This document shows positions 48,838 to 57,788 of a stretch of DNA of 64,000 nucleotides, piece by piece (position 1 is the first letter of the stretch; the number at the start of each line of letters is the position of its first letter). Where the stretch lies: NCBI RefSeq assembly GCF_014640315.1, contig NZ_BMGS01000016.1, positions 1 through 64,000 of the forward strand. Reading direction: 5' to 3'. Made by a program: the position numbers and the translations under genes. The notes beneath the pieces are model-generated. The model worked only from the letters and a program-made list of their open reading frames with translations. It had not been told where the DNA came from and ran no database searches. The DNA comes from Hymenobacter glacieicola (GTDB lineage: Bacteria; Bacteroidota; Bacteroidia; Cytophagales; Hymenobacteraceae).

Positions 48838-50919
48838 ATGCAGCGCGGAATCGAATTTACCAAGTGCAAGGACGGGCGACTCAAGGCCATCATTGGCGAA
48901 ATGGAGTGCTTTACCCCTCCCATGCCTAAGACCCCCGATGGGTTTCTCAACGGGCACGTCAAGAAGAAGGCGGACCAGCGCTGGAAGCGCGACTTCCCCG
49001 ACGAGGAGGAAATTGAGCGCCTGAGCGAGTACGACCAGGAAGCCTTGCGTACCCGCGAGGCGCTGCGGCTGCTTTACGGGGCGTGGTTCCTCAACGATGG
49101 GGAGCCTACCTACCTCACGCCTGACCACTACATGTTCCTCACCCACTTCCAGCTCATCAACTCCACCTACCCCGACTACCGGGAGGTGGACGGGGAGGAT
49201 TTTCTGTGGACGATGAACGTGGAGGCCGACGAGCAGTGCATCGGTGGCGTGTTCATGGGGGCTCGTCAGCGCGGCAAGACCGCCCGCCGCGCCTGCCGTA
49301 TCCTGCGGCTGGCAATGGTCACGCCCGGTGCTCACCTCGGCATTCAGAGCAAGACCGACGACGACGCCCGCGAAGTACTGAACACCTTCATTTCGCACGC
49401 GCTGCGGAATATGTCGCCGCTGATTAAGCCCGTTACCTCGCTCACCACGGACGACCCCAAGACCGAAATTGAATTTAAGGCCCCGGCGCGGCGCGGCAAG
49501 ACCGCCCAGGCCAGCAAGAAGGTACGGGCGCTGAACTCGCGTATCACCCGCAAAAACTCCAAGCCAAACGCCTACGACGGCCGCACCCCCTTCGAGCTAC
49601 TGTCGGACGAATGGGCCAAGAAGCAGGACTACGACACGGAGGAGCGCATGACCGTTATGAGCCGCCCTTTGTGGCGCGGCGGCAAGCGCATCGGCCGTAT
49701 TTGGATGTACTCCACGATTGACGAAAAGGAGGATTTTGAGCCCGAAATGCCGGAGCGGGTCTGGAATAACTCCAACCCAAACGAGCGCAACGACAAGGGG
49801 CGCACGGAAACCGGGCTGGTGCGCCTGTTCATCCCCTCCTACAAGGGGCACATCATGGATGAGTACGGCCGCTCGCTCATTGCCGAGAGCATTGCCGACC
49901 TGGAAGCCTCCTGCCCGAAAGACCCCATCATGGCCCGCCGCTACTGGCGGGCCAACCCGCGCACCGTGGAGGATGGCCTAAGCTCTGCTGGGGGCGACTC
50001 CATCCTTAACCTGGAAGCCCTGAACGAAACCCTGCGCAAGCTGCGGGGCGGGGAGATTCCCGACAACGTAGTGCAGTGGGGTAACTTCGCCTGGACCGAT
50101 GAAACGCGCACGGCCGTCAAGTTCGACCAGGTGAAAGACCCCAAGAACGGGCGCTTCTGTGTGGTGCGGCGCTGCTTTCCCGACCAGCAGAACCACGTCG
50201 AGAGCGACGGCTACGTGCAGAACGAAATGGGCCAGATGGTGCAGCGCTGGAAACCCCTGCACGATTATCGGTTTGCCATCGGCATTGACCCCTACGACGC
50301 CAAGAGCGTAGCCAAGCTCTCCACCGCCTCGAAGGGGGCGGCCTACTGCTTCTGGAAGTACGACTCGCTCAACGAGGAAAAGCGCGACAAGCCGGAGTAC
50401 TGGCCCAGCGACTCGTTTATTGTCGAGTACGTCAACCGCCCGCCCCGCCCGATTGACTTCTACGAGGACATGATTAAGCTCTGCCACTTCTTCGGCTGCA
50501 AAATCCTGCCCGAGCGCCAGAAGCCCGGCATTATCCACCACTTCCAGAACCGGGGCTACGCGGCCTTTGTGAACGGCGAGGTGGCCCTGACCGACATTGC
50601 CGCCCGGAAGCTGCGTAAGAAGAAAGGCAAGCAACTTGATAACTACGGCCACGCTGCCTCGGTGCAGGCAACGGAGGAATGGGCGGGCCTGCTGGCAACC
50701 TACTCCCACGGGCGGCTGGTGGATGACTTCCGCCGTATGCCCTTCCCCGCCCAGGTCAAGGACTGGCTGGCTCTGAACGTGCTGGACACGCAGAAAAACG
50801 ACGCCGCCGTGGCCTCGGGCTGGACGCTTATGCTGGCCCGCCAGTTTACCCGGCCGCCCCGCCCCGCCTCCTCTGTGAGCAGTTCCGCCTTCGACCTGCG
50901 GCAGTACTTCAACTTCTGA
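48838..50919 (+). CDS. terL: Terminase large subunit
   Basis: 693 residues. ATPase: Walker A-type GARQRGKT at about 141-148 and Walker B-type FELLSDEWAK at about 252-261 (DE catalytic pair). Nuclease: FAIGIDPYDAKS near 479-490 with the first metal-binding Asp, and further acidic residues downstream. It packages DNA into the prohead through the portal. The length is at the long end for TerL. The last 11 bases overlap the convergent HNH gene. Confidence 0.9.
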   Translation: MQRGIEFTKCKDGRLKAIIGEMECFTPPMPKTPDGFLNGHVKKKADQRWKRDFPDEEEIERLSEYDQEALRTREALRLLYGAWFLNDGEPTYLTPDHYMFLTHFQLINSTYPDYREVDGEDFLWTMNVEADEQCIGGVFMGARQRGKTARRACRILRLAMVTPGAHLGIQSKTDDDAREVLNTFISHALRNMSPLIKPVTSLTTDDPKTEIEFKAPARRGKTAQASKKVRALNSRITRKNSKPNAYDGRTPFELLSDEWAKKQDYDTEERMTVMSRPLWRGGKRIGRIWMYSTIDEKEDFEPEMPERVWNNSNPNERNDKGRTETGLVRLFIPSYKGHIMDEYGRSLIAESIADLEASCPKDPIMARRYWRANPRTVEDGLSSAGGDSILNLEALNETLRKLRGGEIPDNVVQWGNFAWTDETRTAVKFDQVKDPKNGRFCVVRRCFPDQQNHVESDGYVQNEMGQMVQRWKPLHDYRFAIGIDPYDAKSVAKLSTASKGAAYCFWKYDSLNEEKRDKPEYWPSDSFIVEYVNRPPRPIDFYEDMIKLCHFFGCKILPERQKPGIIHHFQNRGYAAFVNGEVALTDIAARKLRKKKGKQLDNYGHAASVQATEEWAGLLATYSHGRLVDDFRRMPFPAQVKDWLALNVLDTQKNDAAVASGWTLMLARQFTRPPRPASSVSSSAFDLRQYFNF

Positions 50920-51370
50920 GGTCTTTTTTCTTTTGGTAGCCCCTTCGCTGCCTAGTCCTCTCGCATGTTTTACACCGTCGATACATCTTGCCGTTTATTC
51001 GTAGGTTATAGATATTGCCTTCGGTATAAGCGTGTCCGTTCTTGCAGCAAAGCAATGGGCCGCCATTTCTAGTGTTGCCGTTTTCGGAGCGAGTTTTTGC
51101 TATATCATCTTGATTGCCAATGCGAAGATGGCTCGGATTCAAGCATCTTCGATTTGCGCAAGTCCTGTAAACTTTCTGCTGTTCTGGTATAGCGCCATAA
51201 GTCAGTTCATATGCAATTCTATGGACAGTAACAACACGTCCATTGTAGAGTAAGTATGGCTGACCCTTGGAATTTACCCCTCCCTCCCAGAGCCAGCAGT
51301 CGCCCCCTTTGTTTACTTGGGTCCAAAGACGTTCGGGAAAAGGCTGTTTAGTTTTAATGTATTTACTCAT
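50909..51370 (-). CDS. HNH endonuclease (homing-type)
   Basis: 153 residues. VTVHRIAYELTYGAIPEQQ then YRTCANRRCLNPSHLRIG is the HNH_3 pattern (H...C.N..C.NP.HL); the usual His before the first Cys is replaced (YRTC). A second Cys/His region (LCCKNGHAYTEG ... YRRCKTCERTRQRR) is a zinc or DNA-binding end. It sits alone on the minus strand between terminase and portal, with lower GC, as free-standing homing genes do. Confidence 0.8.
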   Translation of the reverse strand: MSKYIKTKQPFPERLWTQVNKGGDCWLWEGGVNSKGQPYLLYNGRVVTVHRIAYELTYGAIPEQQKVYRTCANRRCLNPSHLRIGNQDDIAKTRSENGNTRNGGPLLCCKNGHAYTEGNIYNLRINGKMYRRCKTCERTRQRRGYQKKKDLRS

Positions 51371-51374
51371 GTCT

Positions 51375-51406
51375 TAATAGTACAAGAAACTTTCGTTACC
51401 GCCAAA
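51375..51406 (-). promoter_or_regulatory. Leftward promoter of HNH gene
   Basis: TTTG (51406-51403), 20 bp containing AACGAAAGTTTCTTG, TACTATTA (51382-51375). Only four bases separate it from ATG 51370, implying a leaderless mRNA. Confidence 0.65.
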
Positions 51407-51434
51407 TCCTCCGCGAACAATATTTGTACCTTGC
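51407..51434 (+). promoter_or_regulatory. Rightward promoter of portal gene
   Basis: GAACAATATTTG then TACCTTGC (51427-51434), exactly 20 bp from CAAA 51403-51406. ATG 51460 follows. Confidence 0.65.
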
Positions 51435-51459
51435 CCATTAGCCACACTTCCCGCGCTAC

Positions 51460-53868
51460 ATGGACCTTACCTCCCTCGGCCTTGCGCCGGTTGCCCCACC
51501 TGACCTTTCCTCGACCGACCCCGCCGACAAGACCCCGCTCTACATTCGCCAGTGGGGCTTGTGGTTTCTTTCCGCCTACCAGCGCTCCGGCACCCAGGAC
51601 TTCCATGCGGGCTTTACCTCCGGGCGCTACGCCCTTGCCGAACGCTACCTGAACGGGGAGCACCAGCCCACGCCGGTTCTCAAGGACGACAAGGGCGAGG
51701 TGGACGCCGAGCGCATGAGCAAGCTGGACTTCCGTCCCCTGCCCTGCCTCAAGCGCCCCATGCGGGCCTTGGATGGGCTGCTGGCCGACTACCAGTACGA
51801 CCCGACCTGCTCCATCCTGGACGACGAGGCCGTGGCTGAGCGCAACGCCTACGAGGGTCAGGCCCGCGCCGCAATGGAAGTCGGCCCGCGCCTGCAACAA
51901 ATGGGGCTGGAAATGCCCTTGCCCGAAGGCATGAGCCAGCCCCCGCTCGATGAGGATGACCTGGGCCTGCACATGGAAAGCGAGTACCAGCACCCCGACG
52001 GGCGGGTGATGGAAAAGAAGCTGCTCAAAGGGCTGGATATGGCCCGCTACGGCTTCCAGGAAGCCCAGCTCTGCGCCGACGCCTACACCTACGGCGTGCG
52101 CGTACAGTGGCAGAAGCCCGTGGCCGGGGTGCGTATCCCTACCCGCATTCGCCCCCACGACGCCTTTATTCTCCCCTCCCAGGACGAAACGTTTAGCAAC
52201 CTGCAAGGCGGGGCGCACCTGGAACATATCCCCCTCTCCGGCCTGAAAGCCGAGGTGGCGCAAGACCCGACGAGCCCGCTGTCGAAGCAGAATTGGGAGT
52301 CGCTGAAATCCCACGCCGAGGCTACGCTGTCCAGCGGCGGCCGGTTCGGCACGACCAGCTACGACCAGCAGCGCGAGCGGGAGCTGGCGGGCTTAATTCC
52401 CGTCATTCGCTTTTCCTTTATCGCCACCGAACTCGTTACCGATTCCCAGGGCGGACAGGTGCCCACGCAGTTCGTGTACGAAGGCACGCTCCTTCCCGGC
52501 ATCTCGGCTGAGGACGGGCAATGGGTGGGTTACAACTGCCGCAAAGCCTTCGGCCAGCTCCGCGCCGAGGACAACCCCTTGAAAGCCCTGCCTCTGTACA
52601 CGGTGTACGCCCCCGGCCTGATTGGCGGCAAAACCCGCTCGCTGGTGGAGGACTGTATGCCCGCCTACGATGGCTTCAACCGGGAGTTTATCAAGATGCA
52701 GGATATGGCCGCCAAGTCGCCGCAAGCTATTATCCAGTTTAACCCTGATGCTATTCGAGCGCACACCCTCGAAAGAGGTGCAGAAAAAACCGAAGCAGGC
52801 GTGCAACAAGCTATTCGCACCATGTATAAGCACGGCTGGATACTTGGCGGCGGACCGTATGTTAATGAGGATGGGGATACGGTACAGGCTGATACGGTTA
52901 AAATAATCCCGAATGACATTTCGGCCATCCTTGCCCAGCATTGGAACTCGATGCAAAGCTATCTGCGCCAGATTGAGGACTTAACCGGCATCAACCAGAG
53001 CGTCGCGGCCGGTAACGCCAAGCAGGACGTGGCGGCCAAGAGTCAGGAAATTGCCATTCAGGGCAGCGTGAACGCGCTGAACTTCCTCTCGCGGGCCAAG
53101 GAGTACTGCTTTCTGCATAACTGCCGGGCCATGTCGTTTTCCATTCAGGACGCGGAAACCCCCGCTGGCGAAGGAATGCCGCCGAAGCAGCCGCTCACGG
53201 GCGAAGTAGCCCTTCCCGGTGGAGCAGTCGAGGTGCTGGCCCCGCGCCCTTCGTTGGCCCTGGATAAGCGCCGCGTGTACGTGCTCATCGAGCGCCTGCC
53301 CTTGGAGCAGGAAAAGCAGGAGTTTACCCAGCAGCTCGGCCAGTACACCATTGCCGCCCCCGGCCAGCAGGCGCTCTTGACCCCCGCCGACATTCAGGTG
53401 GTGCAGGGAGCCCGCACGCTCAAGGACAAGTGGTACAAGCTGGCAACGCTCGTGAAGCGCAACCGCCAGGCGCAGATGCAGCAAGCCCAGCAGCAAAGCG
53501 AAATGCAGAGCCAGTCGGCCATGCAAGCCAACGAGCAAAGCGAAATGCTCAAGGCCCAGAACGCCGAGGCGGCCCACGGCTACAAGATGGCCGAAATTGC
53601 CGCCCAGGGCGAATGGTCGCTCAAGGGCATCTACGCCCAGGCCGAGGCCAACGCCAGCAACCTCGACAAGCAGCTCGCCGTGGACTTGCAGAAGCAGGCC
53701 ATGATGGGCGAGCAGGCCGCCAGCAAGCACGAGCGGGAGCTGGCCCACGACGCCGAGCAGCAGGACGCCGACCGCCTGCACGAGTCCTTGCAGTTGCAGG
53801 ACAAGATTGCGGGCGACGTGGAGAAGGAGAAAGCCAAGCCGAAACCCAAGCCAGCCGCAGGGAAATAG
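51460..53868 (+). CDS. Portal protein
   Basis: 802 residues. Follows TerL; alpha/beta core with KLLKGLDMARYGFQEAQLC, RIRPHDAFILPS and a long helix region after DLTGINQSVAAGN, the segment where portal proteins carry the stem/clip helices. The C-terminal 170 residues are Gln/Ala/Glu-rich helices (barrel). The large size is typical of podoviral, including crAss-like, portals. Twelve copies would form the DNA channel. Confidence 0.85.
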   Translation: MDLTSLGLAPVAPPDLSSTDPADKTPLYIRQWGLWFLSAYQRSGTQDFHAGFTSGRYALAERYLNGEHQPTPVLKDDKGEVDAERMSKLDFRPLPCLKRPMRALDGLLADYQYDPTCSILDDEAVAERNAYEGQARAAMEVGPRLQQMGLEMPLPEGMSQPPLDEDDLGLHMESEYQHPDGRVMEKKLLKGLDMARYGFQEAQLCADAYTYGVRVQWQKPVAGVRIPTRIRPHDAFILPSQDETFSNLQGGAHLEHIPLSGLKAEVAQDPTSPLSKQNWESLKSHAEATLSSGGRFGTTSYDQQRERELAGLIPVIRFSFIATELVTDSQGGQVPTQFVYEGTLLPGISAEDGQWVGYNCRKAFGQLRAEDNPLKALPLYTVYAPGLIGGKTRSLVEDCMPAYDGFNREFIKMQDMAAKSPQAIIQFNPDAIRAHTLERGAEKTEAGVQQAIRTMYKHGWILGGGPYVNEDGDTVQADTVKIIPNDISAILAQHWNSMQSYLRQIEDLTGINQSVAAGNAKQDVAAKSQEIAIQGSVNALNFLSRAKEYCFLHNCRAMSFSIQDAETPAGEGMPPKQPLTGEVALPGGAVEVLAPRPSLALDKRRVYVLIERLPLEQEKQEFTQQLGQYTIAAPGQQALLTPADIQVVQGARTLKDKWYKLATLVKRNRQAQMQQAQQQSEMQSQSAMQANEQSEMLKAQNAEAAHGYKMAEIAAQGEWSLKGIYAQAEANASNLDKQLAVDLQKQAMMGEQAASKHERELAHDAEQQDADRLHESLQLQDKIAGDVEKEKAKPKPKPAAGK

Positions 53869-53870
53869 AA

Positions 53871-53894
53871 AAGGCCCGTCACACGACGGGCCTT
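53871..53894. terminator. Bidirectional terminator
   Basis: AAGGCCCGTC / GACGGGCCTT 10-bp stem, 4-nt loop ACAC, followed by a run of T. Placed between the convergent portal and C5 methyltransferase genes. Confidence 0.9.
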
Positions 53895-53897
53895 TTT

Positions 53898-54737
53898 TTA
53901 AGCAGCCTGTGCAAAAGGATGTTGTTGTAGCTTGACTTTCGTAAGCCCACTTAGCAAGTGGGCAATAACATCAACCGTCCATCCATTGCCTAGCAACTTT
54001 AGGCGCTGACCGTGGCTCAACCCATTGTCAGTGTAGCCCACGGGAACGGTTTGTAGTAACTCGCACTCCTCGGCCGTAAGGTGGCGAAACACCCCGTCCA
54101 CAATGACTCCATTCAATTTCTCTACATAAGAGGCTACTACGCAGTTGCTCTTGCCATCTTTCCGAACATTTGTAAAGGGTAGCACGCCTTTTGGCGTTAC
54201 TTGATTGCGCAGAGCTGCGCCTTGTCCGCCTGGTACGAACTGGTCAAGCGTAATGCCCATGTCTATCGGCGCGCAGGCATCGGGTAGATTTGTCCAGTAC
54301 CATCTATCCCGGTTCTGCGCCGATACAAGGGCGCTATTAATGCGAATTGGCTCTACCCCCAATAATTCAGTTATGATGCGGCGGTCCTCGTCTTTAATCT
54401 TGCCAACATTCTCAAGCAGGAAATAGGCTGGGCGGCACTCTTGCCATACTCGGTAGTACTCGTAAAACAACTTGCTTTTGTCGCCTTTCAAACCGAGTCG
54501 TCCGGGGCGAAGGTCTTGGCATGGGCTACCCCCTATAAGCAGATCAATCTGCGGTAGATCAGCAGCGGCAACACTGGATACGCAGCCCAAGTGCTTCGTG
54601 AAAGGAAAGTTCTTTCGCGTTACGGCTATGGCGTGCTTGTCAATTTCGGACGCAAAGTAGTTGTCATGGGCAACACCAGCGCGTTGCAAGGCCAGTTGGC
54701 CGCAGCTCATGCCATCAAAAAGGCTAAGTACATTCAT
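53898..54737 (-). CDS. DNA (cytosine-5) methyltransferase
   Basis: 279 residues from ATG 54737 (MNVLSLFDGMSCGQLALQR). Motif I FDGMSCG, motif IV GGSPCQDL with catalytic Cys73, motif VI LENVGK (108-113), motif VIII QNRDRWYW (141-148), motif X GNGWTVDVIAHLL. The short target region suggests a small recognition site. Probably protects phage DNA from restriction. Solitary minus-strand gene with own promoter and no partner nuclease; an orphan methyltransferase. Confidence 0.9.
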   Translation of the reverse strand: MNVLSLFDGMSCGQLALQRAGVAHDNYFASEIDKHAIAVTRKNFPFTKHLGCVSSVAAADLPQIDLLIGGSPCQDLRPGRLGLKGDKSKLFYEYYRVWQECRPAYFLLENVGKIKDEDRRIITELLGVEPIRINSALVSAQNRDRWYWTNLPDACAPIDMGITLDQFVPGGQGAALRNQVTPKGVLPFTNVRKDGKSNCVVASYVEKLNGVIVDGVFRHLTAEECELLQTVPVGYTDNGLSHGQRLKLLGNGWTVDVIAHLLSGLTKVKLQQHPFAQAA

Positions 54738-54761
54738 GTGATATGGCGATTGAATACAGGG

Positions 54762-54793
54762 CAATAGTACATATCAGATTAATTATGTGCAAA
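54762..54793 (-). promoter_or_regulatory. Leftward promoter of C5 methyltransferase
   Basis: TTTG (54793-54790), 20 bp, TACTATTG (54769-54762), same form as before the RNA ligase. An inverted repeat AGCGAAA / TTTCGCT (54799-54805, 54811-54817) lies just upstream. Confidence 0.7.
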
Positions 54794-54831
54794 CTTTCAG
54801 CGAAATTTTCTTTCGCTACCTCTTGGCGTCC

Positions 54832-54853
54832 AGCGAAAACTTCTCGTACTTTG
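54832..54853 (+). promoter_or_regulatory. Rightward promoter of HAD gene
   Basis: AGCGAAAACTTCTCG then TACTTTG (54847-54853); ATG 54858 is four bases away, so the mRNA is probably leaderless. TTG lies near 54823. Confidence 0.65.
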
Positions 54854-54857
54854 AAGT

Positions 54858-55400
54858 ATGAGCAAAGTATGTTTCTTAGACATTGACGGAGTGATTGCCA
54901 CCAACGAGTCCCTTTATGTGGCGATGGCAAACTACTACGGCGTCCCGGAGGGCAAGTTATATCGTGAGCGTATCCATGAGGCATTCGACACCAGCAATCT
55001 GCCGCGAATGATGCTATCGGGAGACTGCTGGCCGTTTAGCCACCATGCTATTCGACAAGTGTATCGGCTGTTGCGTGAAACCAACTGCGAGTTCGTAGTT
55101 AGCTCCTCCTGGCGCTATTCGGACTCGCCAGAGGATATACGCAGACTTGAATACTTGTTCAATGCCAAGGGGCTGCACATTCGCCTGCGTGACGTAACAA
55201 AGCGCAGTAAAGAGGCGATTCGTGGACTGGAAATCCAGGAGTGGTTAGACCGGCACCCCGACATTACTACCTACGTCATTCTGGATGATGAGGCATTTGA
55301 CATTGCCCAGCACCACCCAAAAAACCTTGTGCAGTCCACGCAGCAATTAGGCTTTACCAAGCCGCTGTGTGACCAAGCCATAGCCATTCTTAACGCATGA
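54858..55400 (+). CDS. HAD-family phosphatase (RNA-repair type)
   Basis: 180 residues. HAD motif I FLDIDGV (Asp8, Asp10), motif II VSSSWR (81-86), motif IV ILDDEAF (Asp143, Asp144). The SSSWR and LDDE forms are those of HAD domains found in multifunctional RNA-repair proteins. It could remove 3' phosphates from cleaved RNA before sealing by the RNA ligase at 18171-19109. No kinase domain is attached. Overlaps the next gene by four bases. Confidence 0.75.
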   Translation: MSKVCFLDIDGVIATNESLYVAMANYYGVPEGKLYRERIHEAFDTSNLPRMMLSGDCWPFSHHAIRQVYRLLRETNCEFVVSSSWRYSDSPEDIRRLEYLFNAKGLHIRLRDVTKRSKEAIRGLEIQEWLDRHPDITTYVILDDEAFDIAQHHPKNLVQSTQQLGFTKPLCDQAIAILNA

Positions 55401-55816
55401 AAACCGACGACCTGAAAGCGGCTGCCCTTAAGATTGAGCCCGATATTCTGCGCTCCGAGCTGGCAACGGCCATCCTGCTGGCGGCCAAGTACGACGAGGT
55501 GATGGGCTTGCCGGAAGGTAGCAAGGTGATGAGCAACGCCCCCGGTGCGCTGGCTTACTGCTGCGAGCAAGGCTGGCTGCAAAAGCGCGACTCTATGGGC
55601 GTAGTGGAAATCTGGCGCTGCTCCAAGCCGGGGCAGTGGGCCACGATTCCCAGCAAGCCCCGCGAGTTGGACAAGGCCGCGCTGCTGGCCCGCACCCGCA
55701 AGCAGGAAGCCAGCCACGTTCTCGCTGGCAACACGCTGGATGCCGAGCAAAAGAAAACCGGCCGCTCCAAGAAGAAGCAGCCGGTTGCCGTGCCCCAGGG
55801 CGAGCTATTTGTTTAG
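55397..55816 (+). CDS. Hypothetical protein (139 aa)
   Basis: Begins MKTDDLKAAALKIEPDILR. Middle resembles a small winged helix (SNAPGALAYCCEQGWLQKR). Basic Lys-rich C-terminal tail (KKTGRSKKKQPVAVPQGEL). Starts inside the stop of the HAD gene and ends on the stop of the convergent gene. Unknown. Confidence 0.6.
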   Translation: MKTDDLKAAALKIEPDILRSELATAILLAAKYDEVMGLPEGSKVMSNAPGALAYCCEQGWLQKRDSMGVVEIWRCSKPGQWATIPSKPRELDKAALLARTRKQEASHVLAGNTLDAEQKKTGRSKKKQPVAVPQGELFV

Positions 55817-56079
55817 CCCCTATAACGCTCAAACTCTGCATAGGCCAAGTACTCGTGTACTTGGTCTTTGTTGTTGTATTGAAGGGTGCAATACCACTTG
55901 TCGCCGTCGTGGTCAAACCAGCCAATATCATACTTCCTACGAATCATGCCAATCTGGTCCTTGACCGTGTAGCAGATCAACACGGCCTGCGTTGCCACGC
56001 TGTAATTGTCGGCAGGCGGCAACTCCATGTTCAACTCGTAGGGCTTGTCGTAGCCTAAGTCAATCTTAATCCAGTTCAT
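55813..56079 (-). CDS. Hypothetical protein (88 aa)
   Basis: Begins MNWIKIDLGYDKPYELNME; beta-rich (YDIGWFDHDGDKWYCTLQY). Distal gene of a three-gene minus-strand cassette; ATG overlaps the upstream stop. Unknown. Confidence 0.6.
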   Translation of the reverse strand: MNWIKIDLGYDKPYELNMELPPADNYSVATQAVLICYTVKDQIGMIRRKYDIGWFDHDGDKWYCTLQYNNKDQVHEYLAYAEFERYRG

Positions 56080-56390
56080 TCGCAGGTTGTCCAGTATTCG
56101 AGTGAGAAATGCAGGGTGAGGTAATACAGGGTTTTCGTGTCCGGGTCAGCCTGCGCGTAGACGTGCAGTCCACCGGAGCTGCGGTAGCAAAATCCGGTTT
56201 CTAGCGCTGCCTGAGCGGCCCCTTGCAAGTACGTTCGTGCTGCCTGGCGCAACTCTACCACGTCGGGCACTGCGGCGGGCGTGGTGCGTGCCCACTTCCA
56301 GCCTATCAACTCCATGTGGCGCTGCACCTTATGGAAGTCGAAGGTGTCCATGATTTCGTCTATGTGCTCTTGGGTGGTGCGGCTGCTCAT
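56076..56390 (-). CDS. Hypothetical protein (104 aa)
   Basis: Begins MSSRTTQEHIDEIMDTFDF. HMELIGWKWARTTPAAVPD and ARTYLQGAAQAALETGFCY recall a widespread phage small protein type, then a beta sheet SSGGLHVYAQADPDTKTLY. Function unknown. Confidence 0.6.
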   Translation of the reverse strand: MSSRTTQEHIDEIMDTFDFHKVQRHMELIGWKWARTTPAAVPDVVELRQAARTYLQGAAQAALETGFCYRSSGGLHVYAQADPDTKTLYYLTLHFSLEYWTTCE

Positions 56391-56391
56391 G

Positions 56392-56556
56392 CTATTGAAT
56401 GTTTTCGTGTTTGAGGCCGATACGGATAAGCTCGCGTAGGGCGGCGGCGCGGGAGTCGAAGCTGGCGGCGTATCTTGATACGCGCTCCTGGTCGTAGGTG
56501 GAGAGAGTGGTTACCTCTCGATTGGGGTTTCTCGTGGGTTTCGTTTCGCTGGGCAT
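56392..56556 (-). CDS. Ribbon-helix-helix-like regulator (54 aa)
   Basis: ATG 56556 to TAG 56392, two bases before the next gene. Product MPSETKPTRNPNREVTTLS, then TYDQERVSRYAASFDSRAA and ALRELIRIGLKHENIQ. A short strand followed by two helices with ALRELIRIGL is the RHH (Arc/MetJ) plan. First gene of the cassette, so probably autoregulatory at the promoter 56589-56610. Confidence 0.6.
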   Translation of the reverse strand: MPSETKPTRNPNREVTTLSTYDQERVSRYAASFDSRAAALRELIRIGLKHENIQ

Positions 56557-56588
56557 TTCCTGTGCTGATTGAGGGCTGAATTAATGAT

Positions 56589-56610
56589 GCAAAGTACGCA
56601 TTTATTTCGC
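56589..56610 (-). promoter_or_regulatory. Leftward promoter of the RHH cassette
   Basis: GCGAAATAAATGCG then TACTTTGC (56596-56589) on the minus strand, 32 bases before ATG 56556. Confidence 0.6.
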
Positions 56611-56653
56611 TCTGTAGGTTTCTTCGCCCTAGGCAATCAACCAGCCCTACCGA

Positions 56654-57757
56654 ATGGACCCAAGTACGCACGAAGCTCTATATGGCACTGCCCCCGCCCC
56701 CGAAACGGTGCCGCAGCCTGCCGTAGCAGATGCTCAACCTCAATCGCAAGATCAACCCATTGTCCAGTCTGGCAATGATACCCCTGTATCCACTGCGGTA
56801 GTGGACCCGGCCGCCACCCCTTCCCCTGCTGCCGCTGCCACCCCCGCCACCCCGGATTACAACGCCTACCTGCAAGAGCAGTTCGGTGTAAGCGACCCTG
56901 CCGCTATCAAGGCCCAGCTTGCCGAAGTAGCCCGCGTAGCCGAGCTGGAAAAAAACCAGCGCACGCAGGCCGACCTCACGATTCAGCAGTGGCTCACGGA
57001 AAAGCCCGCCGAAGCCCTCGAATACTTCCGCTTACAGCAGACCGACTTCAACGCCGCCCCCGGAAAGGACGTGCTGCTGGAAGTGTTCCAGCGCAGCCCC
57101 GAAATGGCGGGCCTCTCCGCCGACGTGGTGAAAACCATCTTCGAGGACGAGTACCAGCAGAAGTACGGCGTGCTGGACTTTGCCGACGACACCGACCCGG
57201 AAACCCAGCAGAAGGTGCGCGTGGCCCAGGCCCGCCTCACTCAAGCCGAAACCGCCGCCCGCGCCCAGATGAACGGGGTGAAAGCCGCCGCGCAACTGCC
57301 CGTGCCGCAGGCTCCGACCCAGCCCTCCCAGGCCGACATTGACCGCATGGTAGTCGAGCACCAGCAGCGCCTCGACGCCTACCTCGCCACGGGCAAGGAA
57401 GTGTTCAAGGTGGGCGACCTGGACGTGGAGGTGCCGGTGACGAACCGCGAAGCCTTCATTGCCGCCGCCGACGACCCCATTGCCTTCATCAACAGCTTGA
57501 TTCTTACCCCCGAGGGGCAGCCCAACTACGCGGGCATCAACCGCCTGCTCGTGCAGCTCACCCAGGACGTAAGCGGGGCCGCCTTGGCCGCCTACCAGGC
57601 CAAGCAGCCTGCCTCCGTGCCGGTGGCTACGCTCACCAACCCCCCGGCTCCGCAGGCCGCGCCCCCGGCTGCCGGTGACTGGATTGCCTCCATGCGCCAG
57701 GCCGTTGCCGAGCGCGGGAGCGTGAGCACCAACAACAGCTCTATTTACGGATACTAA
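56654..57757 (+). CDS. Probable capsid scaffolding protein
   Basis: 367 residues. The N-terminal 70 residues are Pro/Ala/Gln-rich and disordered. Then come long helices (YLQEQFGVSDPAAIKAQLA; QQKVRVAQARLTQAETAAR) and a C-terminal helix-turn (DWIASMRQAVAERGS), as in scaffolds that bind capsid protein. It lies directly before the major capsid gene, 31 bases apart. No protease motif found. Confidence 0.65.
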   Translation: MDPSTHEALYGTAPAPETVPQPAVADAQPQSQDQPIVQSGNDTPVSTAVVDPAATPSPAAAATPATPDYNAYLQEQFGVSDPAAIKAQLAEVARVAELEKNQRTQADLTIQQWLTEKPAEALEYFRLQQTDFNAAPGKDVLLEVFQRSPEMAGLSADVVKTIFEDEYQQKYGVLDFADDTDPETQQKVRVAQARLTQAETAARAQMNGVKAAAQLPVPQAPTQPSQADIDRMVVEHQQRLDAYLATGKEVFKVGDLDVEVPVTNREAFIAAADDPIAFINSLILTPEGQPNYAGINRLLVQLTQDVSGAALAAYQAKQPASVPVATLTNPPAPQAAPPAAGDWIASMRQAVAERGSVSTNNSSIYGY

Positions 57758-57788
57758 CCACGTTTCTTTTCCCCACTTGTAGCCCTTC

